Notes under the pieces: model-generated
Told to the model about the DNA's origin: nothing
The model's database searches: none
Seen by the model: the letters and a program-made list of their open reading frames with translations, nothing else
Assembly: GCF_043195105.1 (NCBI RefSeq)
Contig: NZ_JBAFWO010000005.1
DNA length: 64,000 nucleotides
Direction: 5' to 3' (one strand)
From: NCEH01 sp002257205
GTDB lineage: Bacteria; Pseudomonadota; Alphaproteobacteria; Rhizobiales; Xanthobacteraceae
Made by a program: the position numbers and the translations under genes
Part shown: one piece after another, positions 43,678 through 52,145 of the stretch
How positions within the stretch are numbered: the stretch's first letter is position 1
How the letters are laid out: each line of letters starts with the position of its first letter

Positions 43678-43813
43678 CCCCTCACCCGGCCGTTGCACGG
43701 CCGACCTCTCCCCCACGGGGAGAGGTGGAGCGTTCTCGAAGGGAAGTTTTGGGAGTGCCTTGAATCGTCGGTAATCCCCCTCTCCCCGCCGGGGAGAGGG
43801 TTGGGGTGAGGGG
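43678..43813. repeat. 136-bp palindromic repeat element (copy 2)
   Basis: The element between dnaQ and secB is bounded by a 10-bp perfect inverted repeat, CCCCTCACCC (43678-43687) and GGGTGAGGGG (43804-43813). Inside are hairpins GGCCG/CGGCC, CTCTCCCC/GGGGAGAG and a second CTCTCCCC/GGGGAGAG pair. It looks like a non-autonomous dispersed repeat and could also end transcription from both convergent genes. Confidence 0.7.
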
Positions 43814-43855
43814 CCGCCGCGATCAGCGAAAGCCCGCACCCCGCGTGGAAAAACC

Positions 43856-44338
43856 TCAGGCCTGGCCGACCGGCTGGAGGCGCTGGGCTTCGGCCATCAT
43901 GCGCTGCTGGTACAGGCTGGCGAAGTCCACGGGATCGATCATCAGGGGCGGGAAGCCGCCGTTGCGCACCGCGTCCGCCACGATCTGGCGGGCGAACGGG
44001 AACAGCAGGCGCGGGCATTCGATCAGCACCACCGGCTGGAGGCTCTGCTCGGGAATGCCCTGGATGCGGAAGATGCCGCCATAGGTGAGGTCGAAGGCGA
44101 ACATGGTGTTGCCCTGGACCGAGGCCTTGCCGTCCACCTTCAGCTCGACTTCGAACTCATTGTTCGCGAGCGGGCGGGCGTTGACATTGATCTGCACGCT
44201 CACGTCCGGCTGGCCGGTCGGGCTGGCCAGTGAATTCGGGGCGTTGGGATTCTCGAACGAGAGATCCTTGATATATTGTGCGAGGACATTGAGCGAAGGC
44301 GCCACATTGTCCGCCGGGCTGCCATTTTGAGTCGCCAT
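43856..44338 (-). CDS. secB: Protein-export chaperone SecB
   Basis: 160 residues. The start at MATQNGSPAD fits the family. LAQYIKDLSFENPNAP and LLFPFARQIVADAVRNGGFPPLMIDPVDFASLY are SecB signatures. The tetramer holds precursors unfolded and hands them to SecA. It is convergent with dnaQ. Confidence 0.96.
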   Translation of the reverse strand: MATQNGSPADNVAPSLNVLAQYIKDLSFENPNAPNSLASPTGQPDVSVQINVNARPLANNEFEVELKVDGKASVQGNTMFAFDLTYGGIFRIQGIPEQSLQPVVLIECPRLLFPFARQIVADAVRNGGFPPLMIDPVDFASLYQQRMMAEAQRLQPVGQA

Positions 44339-44471
44339 GCTCGTCTCCCTTGAGGCTGGTCCTCGTCCCCATGCGAGGTGGCGGGTCGCTAGCATGCCTC
44401 AGGACCAGGGGCAAGGACACCAGCGGGGATGCACCATAGGCAACCCCGCTTATGACATGAGGAAGACCAGC

Positions 44472-44687
44472 ATGAGCGAAACCGAAATCCGGGCATCGGC
44501 GCCGGCGGCGGCCCCAGGCAAGCCCCTCTCCCCGGCGGCGCAGCGCGCCCTGGCCGAGGCGGCGGAACGGCGCGCGGCGATCGACGCGGTGTCGAAGTCC
44601 ATGCCGAAGGAGCTGAACGGGCGCGGCGGCACTGAGCCCGTGCGTTACGGGGATTGGGAAGTCGGCGGCATCGCCTCCGACTTCTGA
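44472..44687 (+). CDS. DUF1674 protein, SdhAF4-like succinate dehydrogenase assembly factor
   Basis: 71 residues. The C-terminal motif NGRGGTEPVRYGDWEVGGIASDF is the hallmark of DUF1674, whose eukaryotic member Sdh8/SDHAF4 binds FAD-loaded SdhA. That role here is inferred. An in-frame ATG 15 bp upstream is possible; GGAAGA before the chosen ATG supports it. It is divergent from secB. Confidence 0.88.
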   Translation: MSETEIRASAPAAAPGKPLSPAAQRALAEAAERRAAIDAVSKSMPKELNGRGGTEPVRYGDWEVGGIASDF

Positions 44688-44715
44688 GGCCGCAGATCCA
44701 GCGCGCGGCGGCTCC

Positions 44716-45522
44716 TCAGTGCACGATGGCGAGGCCGATCAGGCCCGCCACGCCCACCACGATGCGCCACCAGCCGAACACGGCATAGCCGTGGCGCGAG
44801 ACGAAATCGAGCAGCGAGCGCACCACCAGCACGGCGGCGCAGAACGCCGCGACGAAGCCGATGAGGATCAAGAGCCCGTCATCCAGCGAGAGGATGTTGC
44901 GGTTCTTGTAGAGGTCATAGGCGAAGGCGCCGAACATGGTCGGCAGGGCCAGGAAGAAGGAGAATTCCGCCGCCGCCCGTTTGTCCACGCCCATCAGCAT
45001 GGCGCCGACGATGGTCGAACCCGAGCGCGACATGCCGGGGATCATGGCCAGGCACTGGAAGAAGCCGATCTTCAGCGCCAGCGGGAGCGGGAAGCCCATG
45101 GCGTTGTTATAGCGCGGCTCCGGCACGATGCGATCCACGAACAGCAGCACGATGCCGCCGAAAATCAGCGTGAAGCAGATCAGCATGGGGCTTTCAAACA
45201 ACACCGCCTTGATGAAGCCGTGCAGCGCCGCTCCGATCACCGCCGCCGGCAAGAACGCGATCAGCACGCCGAGCACGAAGCGCCGGGCGCCGGGGCTGGT
45301 GGGCAGCGCCAGCGCCACTTTCAGGAAACGCTGGAAATAGACCGTGAGGATCGCCAGTACCGCACCGAGCTGGATCAGCACCTCGAACGTCTTTCCCGTG
45401 CTCTCGAAGCCCAGGAAATGCCCGGCCAGCAGCAAATGGGCCGTGGAGGACACGGGAATGAATTCGGTGAATCCTTCCAGAAGGCCGAGGAGCAGGGCTT
45501 CGAGCATTGTGCCGAGGGTCAT
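44716..45522 (-). CDS. uppP: Undecaprenyl-diphosphatase (BacA/UppP)
   Basis: 268 residues, polytopic. The family motif LEGFTEFIPVSSTAHLLL is at the N-terminus, and the second motif PGMSRSGSTIVGAM lies mid-protein. It dephosphorylates undecaprenyl diphosphate to recycle the lipid carrier for cell-wall synthesis. It is convergent with the DUF1674 gene. Confidence 0.96.
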   Translation of the reverse strand: MTLGTMLEALLLGLLEGFTEFIPVSSTAHLLLAGHFLGFESTGKTFEVLIQLGAVLAILTVYFQRFLKVALALPTSPGARRFVLGVLIAFLPAAVIGAALHGFIKAVLFESPMLICFTLIFGGIVLLFVDRIVPEPRYNNAMGFPLPLALKIGFFQCLAMIPGMSRSGSTIVGAMLMGVDKRAAAEFSFFLALPTMFGAFAYDLYKNRNILSLDDGLLILIGFVAAFCAAVLVVRSLLDFVSRHGYAVFGWWRIVVGVAGLIGLAIVH

Positions 45523-45666
45523 GGCGCGGGAGTCCGGGCGTGAAGGGGGAATGGCCAGGGGCCATGAAGCGGCGGCATCCTGAAATTTTCGCTTAATCGG
45601 TGCAATGCAAAAGCACCCGCTGGCGTCGGCGCGAACCTTGCGTCAGGGGCTTGGTTTGGTTCACCA

Positions 45667-45684
45667 TGTGGCCCTATTGCCACA
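45667..45684. promoter_or_regulatory. Inverted repeat upstream of the GST gene
   Basis: TGTGGC-N6-GCCACA, a 6-bp perfect inverted repeat 82 bp before the GST start. It is operator-like, but short enough to occur by chance. Confidence 0.3.
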
Positions 45685-45766
45685 GCGCGGGCGGCCATTC
45701 GGTCTTGCGGCACTGCGAGAACCGATCTAGACCGGGGTCAGCCGCAGCGGCGAAAACCCCCCAGAC

Positions 45767-46456
45767 ATGCATCTGCACCATCATCCTTTTTGCCCTCATT
45801 CGCGTTTCGTGCGCCTCCTGCTTGCCGAATACGGCATCGAGCCGGAGCTGGTGGAAGTGCGCGTGTGGGAGCGCAAGCCCGAGTTCCTCACGCTGAACCC
45901 CGCCGGCGAAACGCCGGTGATGGTGGAGCAGCAGGCGCCCTCCGTTCCCGGCGCCAGCATCATCGCGGAATATCTCGACGAGACGCGCGGCCTTGCCCTC
46001 GCCGACCGCCGCCTGCTGCCGGAAGACCCGGCCGGGCGTGTGGAAGTGCGGCGCTTGGTGGCCTGGTTCCACGACAAGCTGTTCCTGGAAAGCACCGAGC
46101 ATCTGGTGCGCGAGCGCATTTACAAGCGCTATATGAAATCCGACCAGGGCGGCGGCCCGCCCGATGCCCAGGCGCTGCGTGCGGCGCGCAGCAATCTGCG
46201 CTACCATCTCAAATATATCGGCTGGCTGGCGAAGGGCCGCAATTGGCTGGCCGGCGAGCGCATGAGCCATGCGGACCTTGCCGCCGCGGCCCATCTCTCG
46301 GTGGCCGATTATCTGGGCGACGTGCCGTGGGACGAGGACGAGGATGCGAAGGCCTGGTACGCGCGGCTGAAATCGCGCCCGACCTTTCGCGGCCTGCTGA
46401 ACGATTCCATTCCCGGCATGCCGGCCTCCAGCACCTACGCGGACCTGGATTTCTGA
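45767..46456 (+). CDS. Glutathione S-transferase family protein
   Basis: 229 residues. An N-terminal thioredoxin-like domain has a Cys at position 9 (HPFCPHSRF) and the cis-Pro motif NPAGETPVM, followed by an alpha-helical C-terminal domain (HADLAAAAHLSVADYLG). The family conjugates or transfers glutathione; the substrate is unknown. The CPHS arrangement suggests a Cys-type (Omega or Beta-like) enzyme. It stands between uppP and queG. Confidence 0.85.
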   Translation: MHLHHHPFCPHSRFVRLLLAEYGIEPELVEVRVWERKPEFLTLNPAGETPVMVEQQAPSVPGASIIAEYLDETRGLALADRRLLPEDPAGRVEVRRLVAWFHDKLFLESTEHLVRERIYKRYMKSDQGGGPPDAQALRAARSNLRYHLKYIGWLAKGRNWLAGERMSHADLAAAAHLSVADYLGDVPWDEDEDAKAWYARLKSRPTFRGLLNDSIPGMPASSTYADLDF

Positions 46457-46470
46457 GCCGTCGGGATCAC

Positions 46471-46578
46471 CCCCCTCTCCCCGGAGCGGGGCAGGGAAAT
46501 CCTCTTCCCTCACCCCCATGCCGCCCCTCATGACCGGCACCTTCCCCCTCCCAACCCTCCCCCGCAAGCGGGAGAGGG
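46471..46578. repeat. GC-rich palindromic repeat (copy 3) overlapping the queG leader
   Basis: Two hairpin-forming segments: CCCCTCTCCCC near 46472 with a GGGGC arm, and a long CCCTCCCCCGC / GCGGGAGAGGG palindrome at 46555-46578. The right arm supplies GGAGAGGG just before the queG start. It is related to the repeats at 3484 and 43678. Confidence 0.65.
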
Positions 46579-46586
46579 CATCGACG

Positions 46587-47726
46587 GTGGTGGATACGCC
46601 GCCGGATCGGGCCACCCTCAAGGACTACCTGCGCGCGCTGGCCCTTATCGAGGGGTTCGACGCCTTCGGCATCGCCGATCCCGCTGCGGCCTCCGCCGCC
46701 GGGCCGCGCCTGCGCGCCTGGGTGGCCGAGGGAAATCATGGCGACATGGGATGGATGGCCGAGACCCTCGACCGCCGCGCCGACGCGCGCACCCTGTGGA
46801 GCGAGGTGCGCACGGTCGTCATGCTGGGCCTGAACTATGGGCCGGACGAGGACCCGCGCGCCGCGCTGGCCGAGCGTACGGGCGGCGTCATTTCGGTCTA
46901 TGCGCGGGGCGAGGATTATCACGAGCTGATCAAGGCGAAGCTGAAGCGCATCGCCCGCGCCTTGCTGGCCAAGGCGGGGACCGGGGACGTGAAAGTGTTC
47001 GTGGACACCGCGCCGCTGATGGAAAAGCCCCTCGCCCAGGCGGCCGGCCTCGGCTGGCAGGGCAAGCACACCAATCTGGTATCGCGGGCGCGCGGCTCCT
47101 GGCTGTTCCTCGGCGCCATCGCCACCACGCTCGATCTGCCGGTGGATGCGCCCGAGGGCGATCATTGCGGACATTGCCGCGCCTGCCTCAATGCCTGCCC
47201 GACGGCGGCTTTCCCCGCACCCTATCGCATCGATGCCCGGCGCTGCATTTCCTATATTACCATCGAGCATGCCGGGCCGATCCCGCGCGATCTGCGCCCG
47301 CTCATGGGCAATCGCATCTATGGCTGCGACGATTGCCTCGCCGCCTGTCCCTGGAACAAGTTCGCCCAGGCCGGACGCGAGATGAAGCTTGCCGCGCGGG
47401 ACGAAAATCGCGCGCCCGCCTTGGCGGAGCTGGTCGCTCTGGACGACACAGCGTTCCGCGCGCGCTTCGCGAAAAGTCCCATCAAGCGCACCGGCCGCGT
47501 GCGCATGGTGCGCAATGTGCTGATTGCCATGGGCAATTCGAACCATCCCGGATTCGTGCCGCAGATCCTGCCTCTGCTGGAGGATGACGCGCCGCTGGTG
47601 CGCGGGGCGGCGGTGTGGGCGCTCTCGCGCCTGATGCCGGCGGCGGACTTCGCGCGGATCGCGGCACGGCGCGTGCCCGACCCCGACGGCGATGTCCGGG
47701 CGGAATGGGATGCCGCGCTCTCCTGA
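46587..47726 (+). CDS. queG: Epoxyqueuosine reductase QueG
   Basis: 379 residues from the GTG at 46587. Two [4Fe-4S] clusters are coordinated by C194/C197/C200 with C204 and by C247/C250/C254 (GDHCGHCRACLNACP, CDDCLAACPW). The proton-donor Asp is D140 in FVDTAPLMEK. C-terminal HEAT-like repeats are present. It reduces epoxyqueuosine to queuosine in tRNA using cobalamin. A longer frame from an ATG at 46518 would translate the upstream repeat (PLPTLPRKRER), so the GTG after GGAGAGGG is preferred. Confidence 0.92.
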   Translation: MVDTPPDRATLKDYLRALALIEGFDAFGIADPAAASAAGPRLRAWVAEGNHGDMGWMAETLDRRADARTLWSEVRTVVMLGLNYGPDEDPRAALAERTGGVISVYARGEDYHELIKAKLKRIARALLAKAGTGDVKVFVDTAPLMEKPLAQAAGLGWQGKHTNLVSRARGSWLFLGAIATTLDLPVDAPEGDHCGHCRACLNACPTAAFPAPYRIDARRCISYITIEHAGPIPRDLRPLMGNRIYGCDDCLAACPWNKFAQAGREMKLAARDENRAPALAELVALDDTAFRARFAKSPIKRTGRVRMVRNVLIAMGNSNHPGFVPQILPLLEDDAPLVRGAAVWALSRLMPAADFARIAARRVPDPDGDVRAEWDAALS

Positions 47727-47785
47727 GTGCGGGGCGGGCGGCGGAACGGCCGCTTTCACCCTTGCCGGATGCGCGCGGCTGCGTC

Positions 47786-48697
47786 ATGACCGAAGGCATG
47801 AGCACGCTGCTGGCGGTGGGATTGGGATATTGCGGGCGCGCCCTCCTGGCGCGCGACGGGCTGCCGTTCGCACGCGTGATCGGCACCAGCCGCACGCGCG
47901 AAGGGGCACAGGCCCTCGCCGCCCTGTCGCGGCCTGGGCTTGCGGTCACGGGCCTGCCGTTCGACGGCGTGCACCTCTCGGCCAATCTGGAACAGGCGCT
48001 GCGCACGGCCAATGTGCTGCTGCTCTCGGCGCCGCCCGGCGAGGCGGGCGATCCGGTTCTGGCTGTGGGGCGCGCGGCGCTGATGGCCAATGCCCATCTG
48101 CGCTCGGTGATCTATCTGACGACGCTCGGGGTTTACGGCGACCACAAGGGCGCCTGGGTGGATGAACGCGCCAAGCCGAAGCCGGGCTCCGTGCGCCTGG
48201 AGCGGCGCCTTGCCGCCGAGGCCGAATGGCTGCGGTTCGGCGGCGCGCGTGACGTGCCGGTGGCGGTCCTGCGCCTCGCCGGCATCTATGGCCCCGGCCG
48301 CAACGCTTTGGTTCAGGTGGCGCGTGGCGAAGCCCGGCGCATCGACAAGCCGGACCAGGTGTTCAACCGCATCCATGTGGACGACATCAGCGCCAGTATC
48401 CGCAACGCGGTGAAGCGACGGTTCCACGGCGTGGTGAACGTGACCGACGATCTGCCCACGGCGCCCAGCGAGCCGATCCTCGCCGCCGCGACCCTGCTGG
48501 GGGTGGAGCCCCCGCCGGCCATTCCCTTCGACGAGGCGGCACGGGACATGACGCCCATGGCGCTGTCCTTCTGGGCGGCCAACAAGCGGGTCGACAATGG
48601 CCGGCTGAAGCACGAGCTGGGCGTGACCCTGACCTATCCCACCTATCGCCAGGGCCTCGCCGCGCTCTATGCCGCCGGCGAAGGGCGCGACTTGTAG
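47786..48697 (+). CDS. NAD-dependent epimerase/dehydratase-like SDR protein
   Basis: 303 residues. The extended SDR fold shows an N-terminal GLGYCG nucleotide-binding loop in place of GxxGxxG, and IYLTTLGVYGDHKG and RLAGIYGPGRNAL in the core. Active-site YxxxK is not clearly present, so it may be a catalytically altered member, similar to YeeZ-type proteins. The substrate is unknown. It begins 60 bp after queG and may share its transcript. Confidence 0.8.
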   Translation: MTEGMSTLLAVGLGYCGRALLARDGLPFARVIGTSRTREGAQALAALSRPGLAVTGLPFDGVHLSANLEQALRTANVLLLSAPPGEAGDPVLAVGRAALMANAHLRSVIYLTTLGVYGDHKGAWVDERAKPKPGSVRLERRLAAEAEWLRFGGARDVPVAVLRLAGIYGPGRNALVQVARGEARRIDKPDQVFNRIHVDDISASIRNAVKRRFHGVVNVTDDLPTAPSEPILAAATLLGVEPPPAIPFDEAARDMTPMALSFWAANKRVDNGRLKHELGVTLTYPTYRQGLAALYAAGEGRDL

Positions 48698-48809
48698 CCG
48701 GCCCGGGCTAAGGCGGACCGACATTCAGCGGCGTGGTGGATCGTCGAGGCACCTGACCGCAGGCGCGTGCGATTGTTCTTCTTTCGCCGGCCGTCCTCCC
48801 TCACGCGTC

Positions 48810-48832
48810 ATGGCCGAGACAGGCCCGGCCAT
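48810..48832. repeat. Palindromic repeat, ATGGCC/GGCCAT type
   Basis: ATGGCC (48810-48815) and GGCCAT (48827-48832) around an 11-nt centre. It resembles dispersed rhizobial palindromes and lies in a gene-free 261-bp gap between two convergent genes. Confidence 0.45.
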
Positions 48833-48889
48833 CCATGCCGGGCCGCTTGCGCGTGCCTTGAAAGGCCGGTTCCAACGGCTCCGCGTGGG

Positions 48890-48910
48890 TGCACGGGGCA
48901 AGCCCGTGCA
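48890..48910. terminator. Hairpin between convergent genes
   Basis: TGCACGGG and CCCGTGCA form a perfect 8-bp stem with a 5-nt loop (GCAAG). No T-run follows. It may be a dispersed palindromic repeat or a bidirectional terminator between the epimerase-like and signalling genes. Confidence 0.4.
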
Positions 48911-48958
48911 TGACGATGCTCTGCTGCAACGGCGTCAAGTCATGAAAGGCGATCGGAT

Positions 48959-50971
48959 CTATGGATCCTGTTCCAGCCAGGATTTCAGCTTTTCCAGCTG
49001 GCGCGGACCCTCGACGGACAAGGCGCGCGCAGGGCCAAGCTGCGCCGCCGCGTCGGGGGCGTGCTCCACCTGGCGAGCAAGGTCGGCGGCGCCGGCAAGG
49101 CCGAACTGGCCGAGCAGGCCGGCGAGCGCATGGGCTTCGCGCCGCAGCGCCGCCCCGTCGCCTGCCGCGACCAGTGCGCTCCAGGCCTCGAACCGCCGCG
49201 CGGCATTCTCCACGAACCGCTCGGCAAGGCCCTGGAAGGCGGCCGGGCTCACCGCATTGCGCAGGGCCGCGACACCGGACAGGTCGAGACCGTCCACGCC
49301 CGCCGCAACGGGGCTATCGCGGGGGACCGGCGGCGGGACGGGTTCCGGCGCCAGAGAAGCAGGGGGCGGGGCGTCGCGGCTTTCTGACGGGCCGGCCGGA
49401 TCTAACGTCGCCGGCGCGGCATCGCGGTGCGGGTCCGCATGGACGGTGGCCGCCGGTGCGATCTCGGACGCGGCGGTGTCGCTGCGTTCCAGCAGGATCA
49501 GCATCCAATCGTCTTGCGGATCGGGACCGAGGCGGGCCGCGATGCGCGCGGCGGTCCGCCCGGCTGCGGCCGACAAGGGCAGGGCGGCGCGGCTCTGTAC
49601 TTCGCCCACCAGCCAGTCCGGGCAGTTGCCGCCGCTCGCCAGTTCCGCTGGGTCCAGCCCGTCGGTGGCGAGCAGCAGGCGTTCCCCCGGGGCGAGGGTC
49701 AGGCGCATGTCCTCGTAGCGCGGCCGGTCGGCAAAGCCGAGCAGCGGTCCCTCGCAGGCCACCGCCCGCGCCGAGGTGGCGCTGAGGATCATGGGATGGG
49801 GATGGCCGGCCGAGGCGATCTCGATCGTCCCGTCCGCCAGCAGGTCCACCACCAAGGCGGTGGCGATGGCGGCATCGAAGGCCGGCTCGCCGAAAATCAG
49901 GTCCGACCAGCGGGCGAGGAACCGCCCAGGCGACAGGCTGGGATCGAGATCCAGCGCGCGCACCATGGCGGCATGGACGATGGCGCCGGCCTTGGCATCG
50001 ATGCCATGGCCCATCACGTCCACCATCACGATGCGCTCGCGCCCCGGACGCGGCAGATGCACCACGAGATCGCCGCCGCCGATGTCGGCGGTTTCGTGCA
50101 GCAGCGCCAGGGCGAACGGGCCGAGCGCCTGCGGCAGGTTGGGCTGCACCAATTGGCCGAGGGTGGTGCCGAAATAGCGAAACAGCCGCAGCCGCTGGCG
50201 CAGCGCGCGGGTGAGCGTGAGCTGAATGGTTTCCAACAGGGCTTCCGGCGTCACCGGCTTGGTGAGGAAGGTGTCGATGCCCAGCTCCAGGGCGCGGGTG
50301 CGCACGCTGGAATCCGCCGTGATCATGACGATCGGGATGGGCGGCCGGTCGCGATCTTCCTCCAGCGCCGCCACCAGCGCCGTTCCCGGCTCGGAGCCGA
50401 GATGAAAATCGGTGAGGATCAGGTCCACCTTGGTTTCGCGCGCCAGCAGCAGCGCGCTGCGCAGGTCGCGCGCGGCGATCACGCGATAATGCGGCTCCAG
50501 CAGGCCGAGATAGGTTTCCAGGAGAATTTCCTCGTCCTCCACCACCAGAACCTGCGGGCGCCGGCGCGCCAGCTGGCGGCGCAGGAGGAAGCGGTTGGGC
50601 GGGCCGGGCTCATAGCGCACCTGGTCGAGGAAATGCCGGGCCAGCGGCAGGCCGCGCCCGGATTCGGCATCGGGCGCCATGCGGGTGAGGCTCGCCGCCT
50701 CCCAGGCCGCCGCGAAGCCGAGGAACGGGCCGCCGTCATCCACGAGATCGAGAGTGAGCAGGATGCCTTCCAGGCGGACCCGCACGATGAGTTCGCGCGC
50801 CGGCGGGCGGGCGTGCTGCACGGCGTTGGTGGCGAGCTCCACCAGCGCCAGCACCACCTCGTCGCTGATGTCCGCGCCGATGCGCAATTGCGCCAGCTCG
50901 CGCCGCAACGCCTTGCGGATCCAAGAGATGCTCTCCAGCGTGGCCGGCCTGCGCGCCTCGAACAAGTCCAA
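48959..50971 (-). CDS. Four-domain signalling protein: GHKL ATPase, receiver, PP2C (SpoIIE) phosphatase, Hpt
   Basis: 670 residues. Residues 1-135 match an RsbW-like GHKL ATPase (N49 of the N box in VELATNAVQHA, then DDGGPF and SGRGLPL). Residues 140-250 form a receiver domain with phospho-acceptor D188 and conserved K238. Residues ~260-490 form a PP2C phosphatase of the SpoIIE/RsbU type (DIGGGD 296-301, DVMGHG 318-323). After a Pro/Ala linker, residues ~560-670 look like an Hpt domain with H614 (HALAGLLGQF). It probably joins phosphorelay and partner-switching control; no cognate sigma factor or anti-sigma gene is nearby. A Usp gene lies 57 bp upstream on the same strand. Confidence 0.85.
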   Translation of the reverse strand: MDLFEARRPATLESISWIRKALRRELAQLRIGADISDEVVLALVELATNAVQHARPPARELIVRVRLEGILLTLDLVDDGGPFLGFAAAWEAASLTRMAPDAESGRGLPLARHFLDQVRYEPGPPNRFLLRRQLARRRPQVLVVEDEEILLETYLGLLEPHYRVIAARDLRSALLLARETKVDLILTDFHLGSEPGTALVAALEEDRDRPPIPIVMITADSSVRTRALELGIDTFLTKPVTPEALLETIQLTLTRALRQRLRLFRYFGTTLGQLVQPNLPQALGPFALALLHETADIGGGDLVVHLPRPGRERIVMVDVMGHGIDAKAGAIVHAAMVRALDLDPSLSPGRFLARWSDLIFGEPAFDAAIATALVVDLLADGTIEIASAGHPHPMILSATSARAVACEGPLLGFADRPRYEDMRLTLAPGERLLLATDGLDPAELASGGNCPDWLVGEVQSRAALPLSAAAGRTAARIAARLGPDPQDDWMLILLERSDTAASEIAPAATVHADPHRDAAPATLDPAGPSESRDAPPPASLAPEPVPPPVPRDSPVAAGVDGLDLSGVAALRNAVSPAAFQGLAERFVENAARRFEAWSALVAAGDGAALRREAHALAGLLGQFGLAGAADLARQVEHAPDAAAQLGPARALSVEGPRQLEKLKSWLEQDP

Positions 50972-51028
50972 CGCCCGTCCCCTCCCGTTCCATCCCGTGT
51001 GGCCTCGCGACGCCGCTCCCCGACCGTG

Positions 51029-51544
51029 TCAGGCGAGGGCGTCCAGCTCCTCGTCCGAGAGCGCGCCGGGCACGATCGTGACGGGAATGGGAAAGCGCGC
51101 CGCGTGCGGCCCGGCGGCGGCCGCGACCAGGGGCCCCGGCCCGTCCGATCCGGTTCCGGCGGCGAGCACGAGGATGGCGATATCGCGGTCCTCGCCGATC
51201 AGGTCCAGCAAAGCGGCGCTCTTGCCGCCCTCGCGGATCACCGTTTCCGCCTCGATGCCGGCGAGCTGGCGGGCGCGGGCGACATAATCGTCCAGATGGG
51301 CCTGCATGGCCTCGGTGGCTTCCGCGCGCATGAGGTCGGCGATGCCGAGCCATTGCTGACGCGCGCCCTCCAGTTCCAGGATGCCCAGCATCACCACCCC
51401 GGCGGCGGTGCGCGCGGCGCGGCGGCTGGCGTAATAGACCGCGCGGTCGCATTCCGGGGTTTCGTCGATCACCACCAGGAACTTGCGGCGATGCCCCGGC
51501 TCGTTGATCTGCCGCTTGGGATTGGTGTTGGTGATGGGATGCAT
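51029..51544 (-). CDS. Universal stress protein (UspA family)
   Basis: 171 residues. The UspA fold begins FLVVIDETPECDRAVYYASRRA (after ~20 residues) and ends with FPIPVTIVPG. The ATP-binding Gly-rich motif is reduced (AAGTGSDG). The start at MHPITNTN is chosen over a longer GC-rich frame. It is followed 57 bp later by the four-domain signalling gene, suggesting a stress-response unit. Confidence 0.85.
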   Translation of the reverse strand: MHPITNTNPKRQINEPGHRRKFLVVIDETPECDRAVYYASRRAARTAAGVVMLGILELEGARQQWLGIADLMRAEATEAMQAHLDDYVARARQLAGIEAETVIREGGKSAALLDLIGEDRDIAILVLAAGTGSDGPGPLVAAAAGPHAARFPIPVTIVPGALSDEELDALA

Positions 51545-51708
51545 GATCCGGCCCTTTCCCGCTCGCCGCGATGCTGCCACGCGCGGCCTTTGCCATCGAC
51601 AAAAAACCGCGCCGGCGCAACCGGTGCCGTGTTTCCCCGATGTCTTTCCCTGCGGCCGGGCTTGTACTACTCCTCCTGCCGTCGCACGGGGCGGCACGGG
51701 AGACGCGC

Positions 51709-52143
51709 ATGTCGGTTTTGACCCTCGACCAGGCCCAGACCATCCTGTCCACGGCGCTGCGCCAGGCAGTGGCCCAGAATCTCAGCCCGCTTGCCATCGT
51801 GGTGCTGGACGGGCGCGGCGCGCTCAAGGCGTTCGCGGCCCAGGACGGCACCAGCCTGAAGCGCGGCGAGATCGCCATCGGCAAGGCGCGCGGCGCGCTG
51901 GCGCTGGGCATGGGCTCGCGCTCGCTGTTCCGCCGCGCCAAGGAGCAGCCCTTCTTCATCGCCGCCGCCGGCGAAGTGGTGGGCGACCTCATCCCGGTGC
52001 CGGGCGGCGTGCTGATTCGCGATGCCGAAGGCGCCATCTGCGGCGTGGTCGGCATTTCCGGCGACACCTCGGACAATGACGAGGCCTGCGCCGTCGCCGG
52101 CATCGAGGCGGCGAGCTTCCGCGCCGATCCCGGCCAGGACTGA
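51709..52143 (+). CDS. GlcG/HbpS family haem-degrading or haem-binding-like protein
   Basis: 144 residues. LTLDQAQTILSTALRQA, PLAIVVLDGRG, IAIGKARGALALGMGSR and GVVGISGDTSDNDEACA are the GlcG/HbpS family motifs. Members bind haem or small ligands; the biological role is unsettled. GGGAGA lies 7 nt before the ATG. It ends 2 bp before gmhB. Confidence 0.88.
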   Translation: MSVLTLDQAQTILSTALRQAVAQNLSPLAIVVLDGRGALKAFAAQDGTSLKRGEIAIGKARGALALGMGSRSLFRRAKEQPFFIAAAGEVVGDLIPVPGGVLIRDAEGAICGVVGISGDTSDNDEACAVAGIEAASFRADPGQD

Positions 52144-52145
52144 AC

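Noticed and set aside
46518..46586. ATG-started N-terminal extension of QueG
   Set aside because: It translates a dispersed palindromic repeat (PLPTLPRKRER) and has no family match; a GTG with a good Shine-Dalgarno site gives the expected length.
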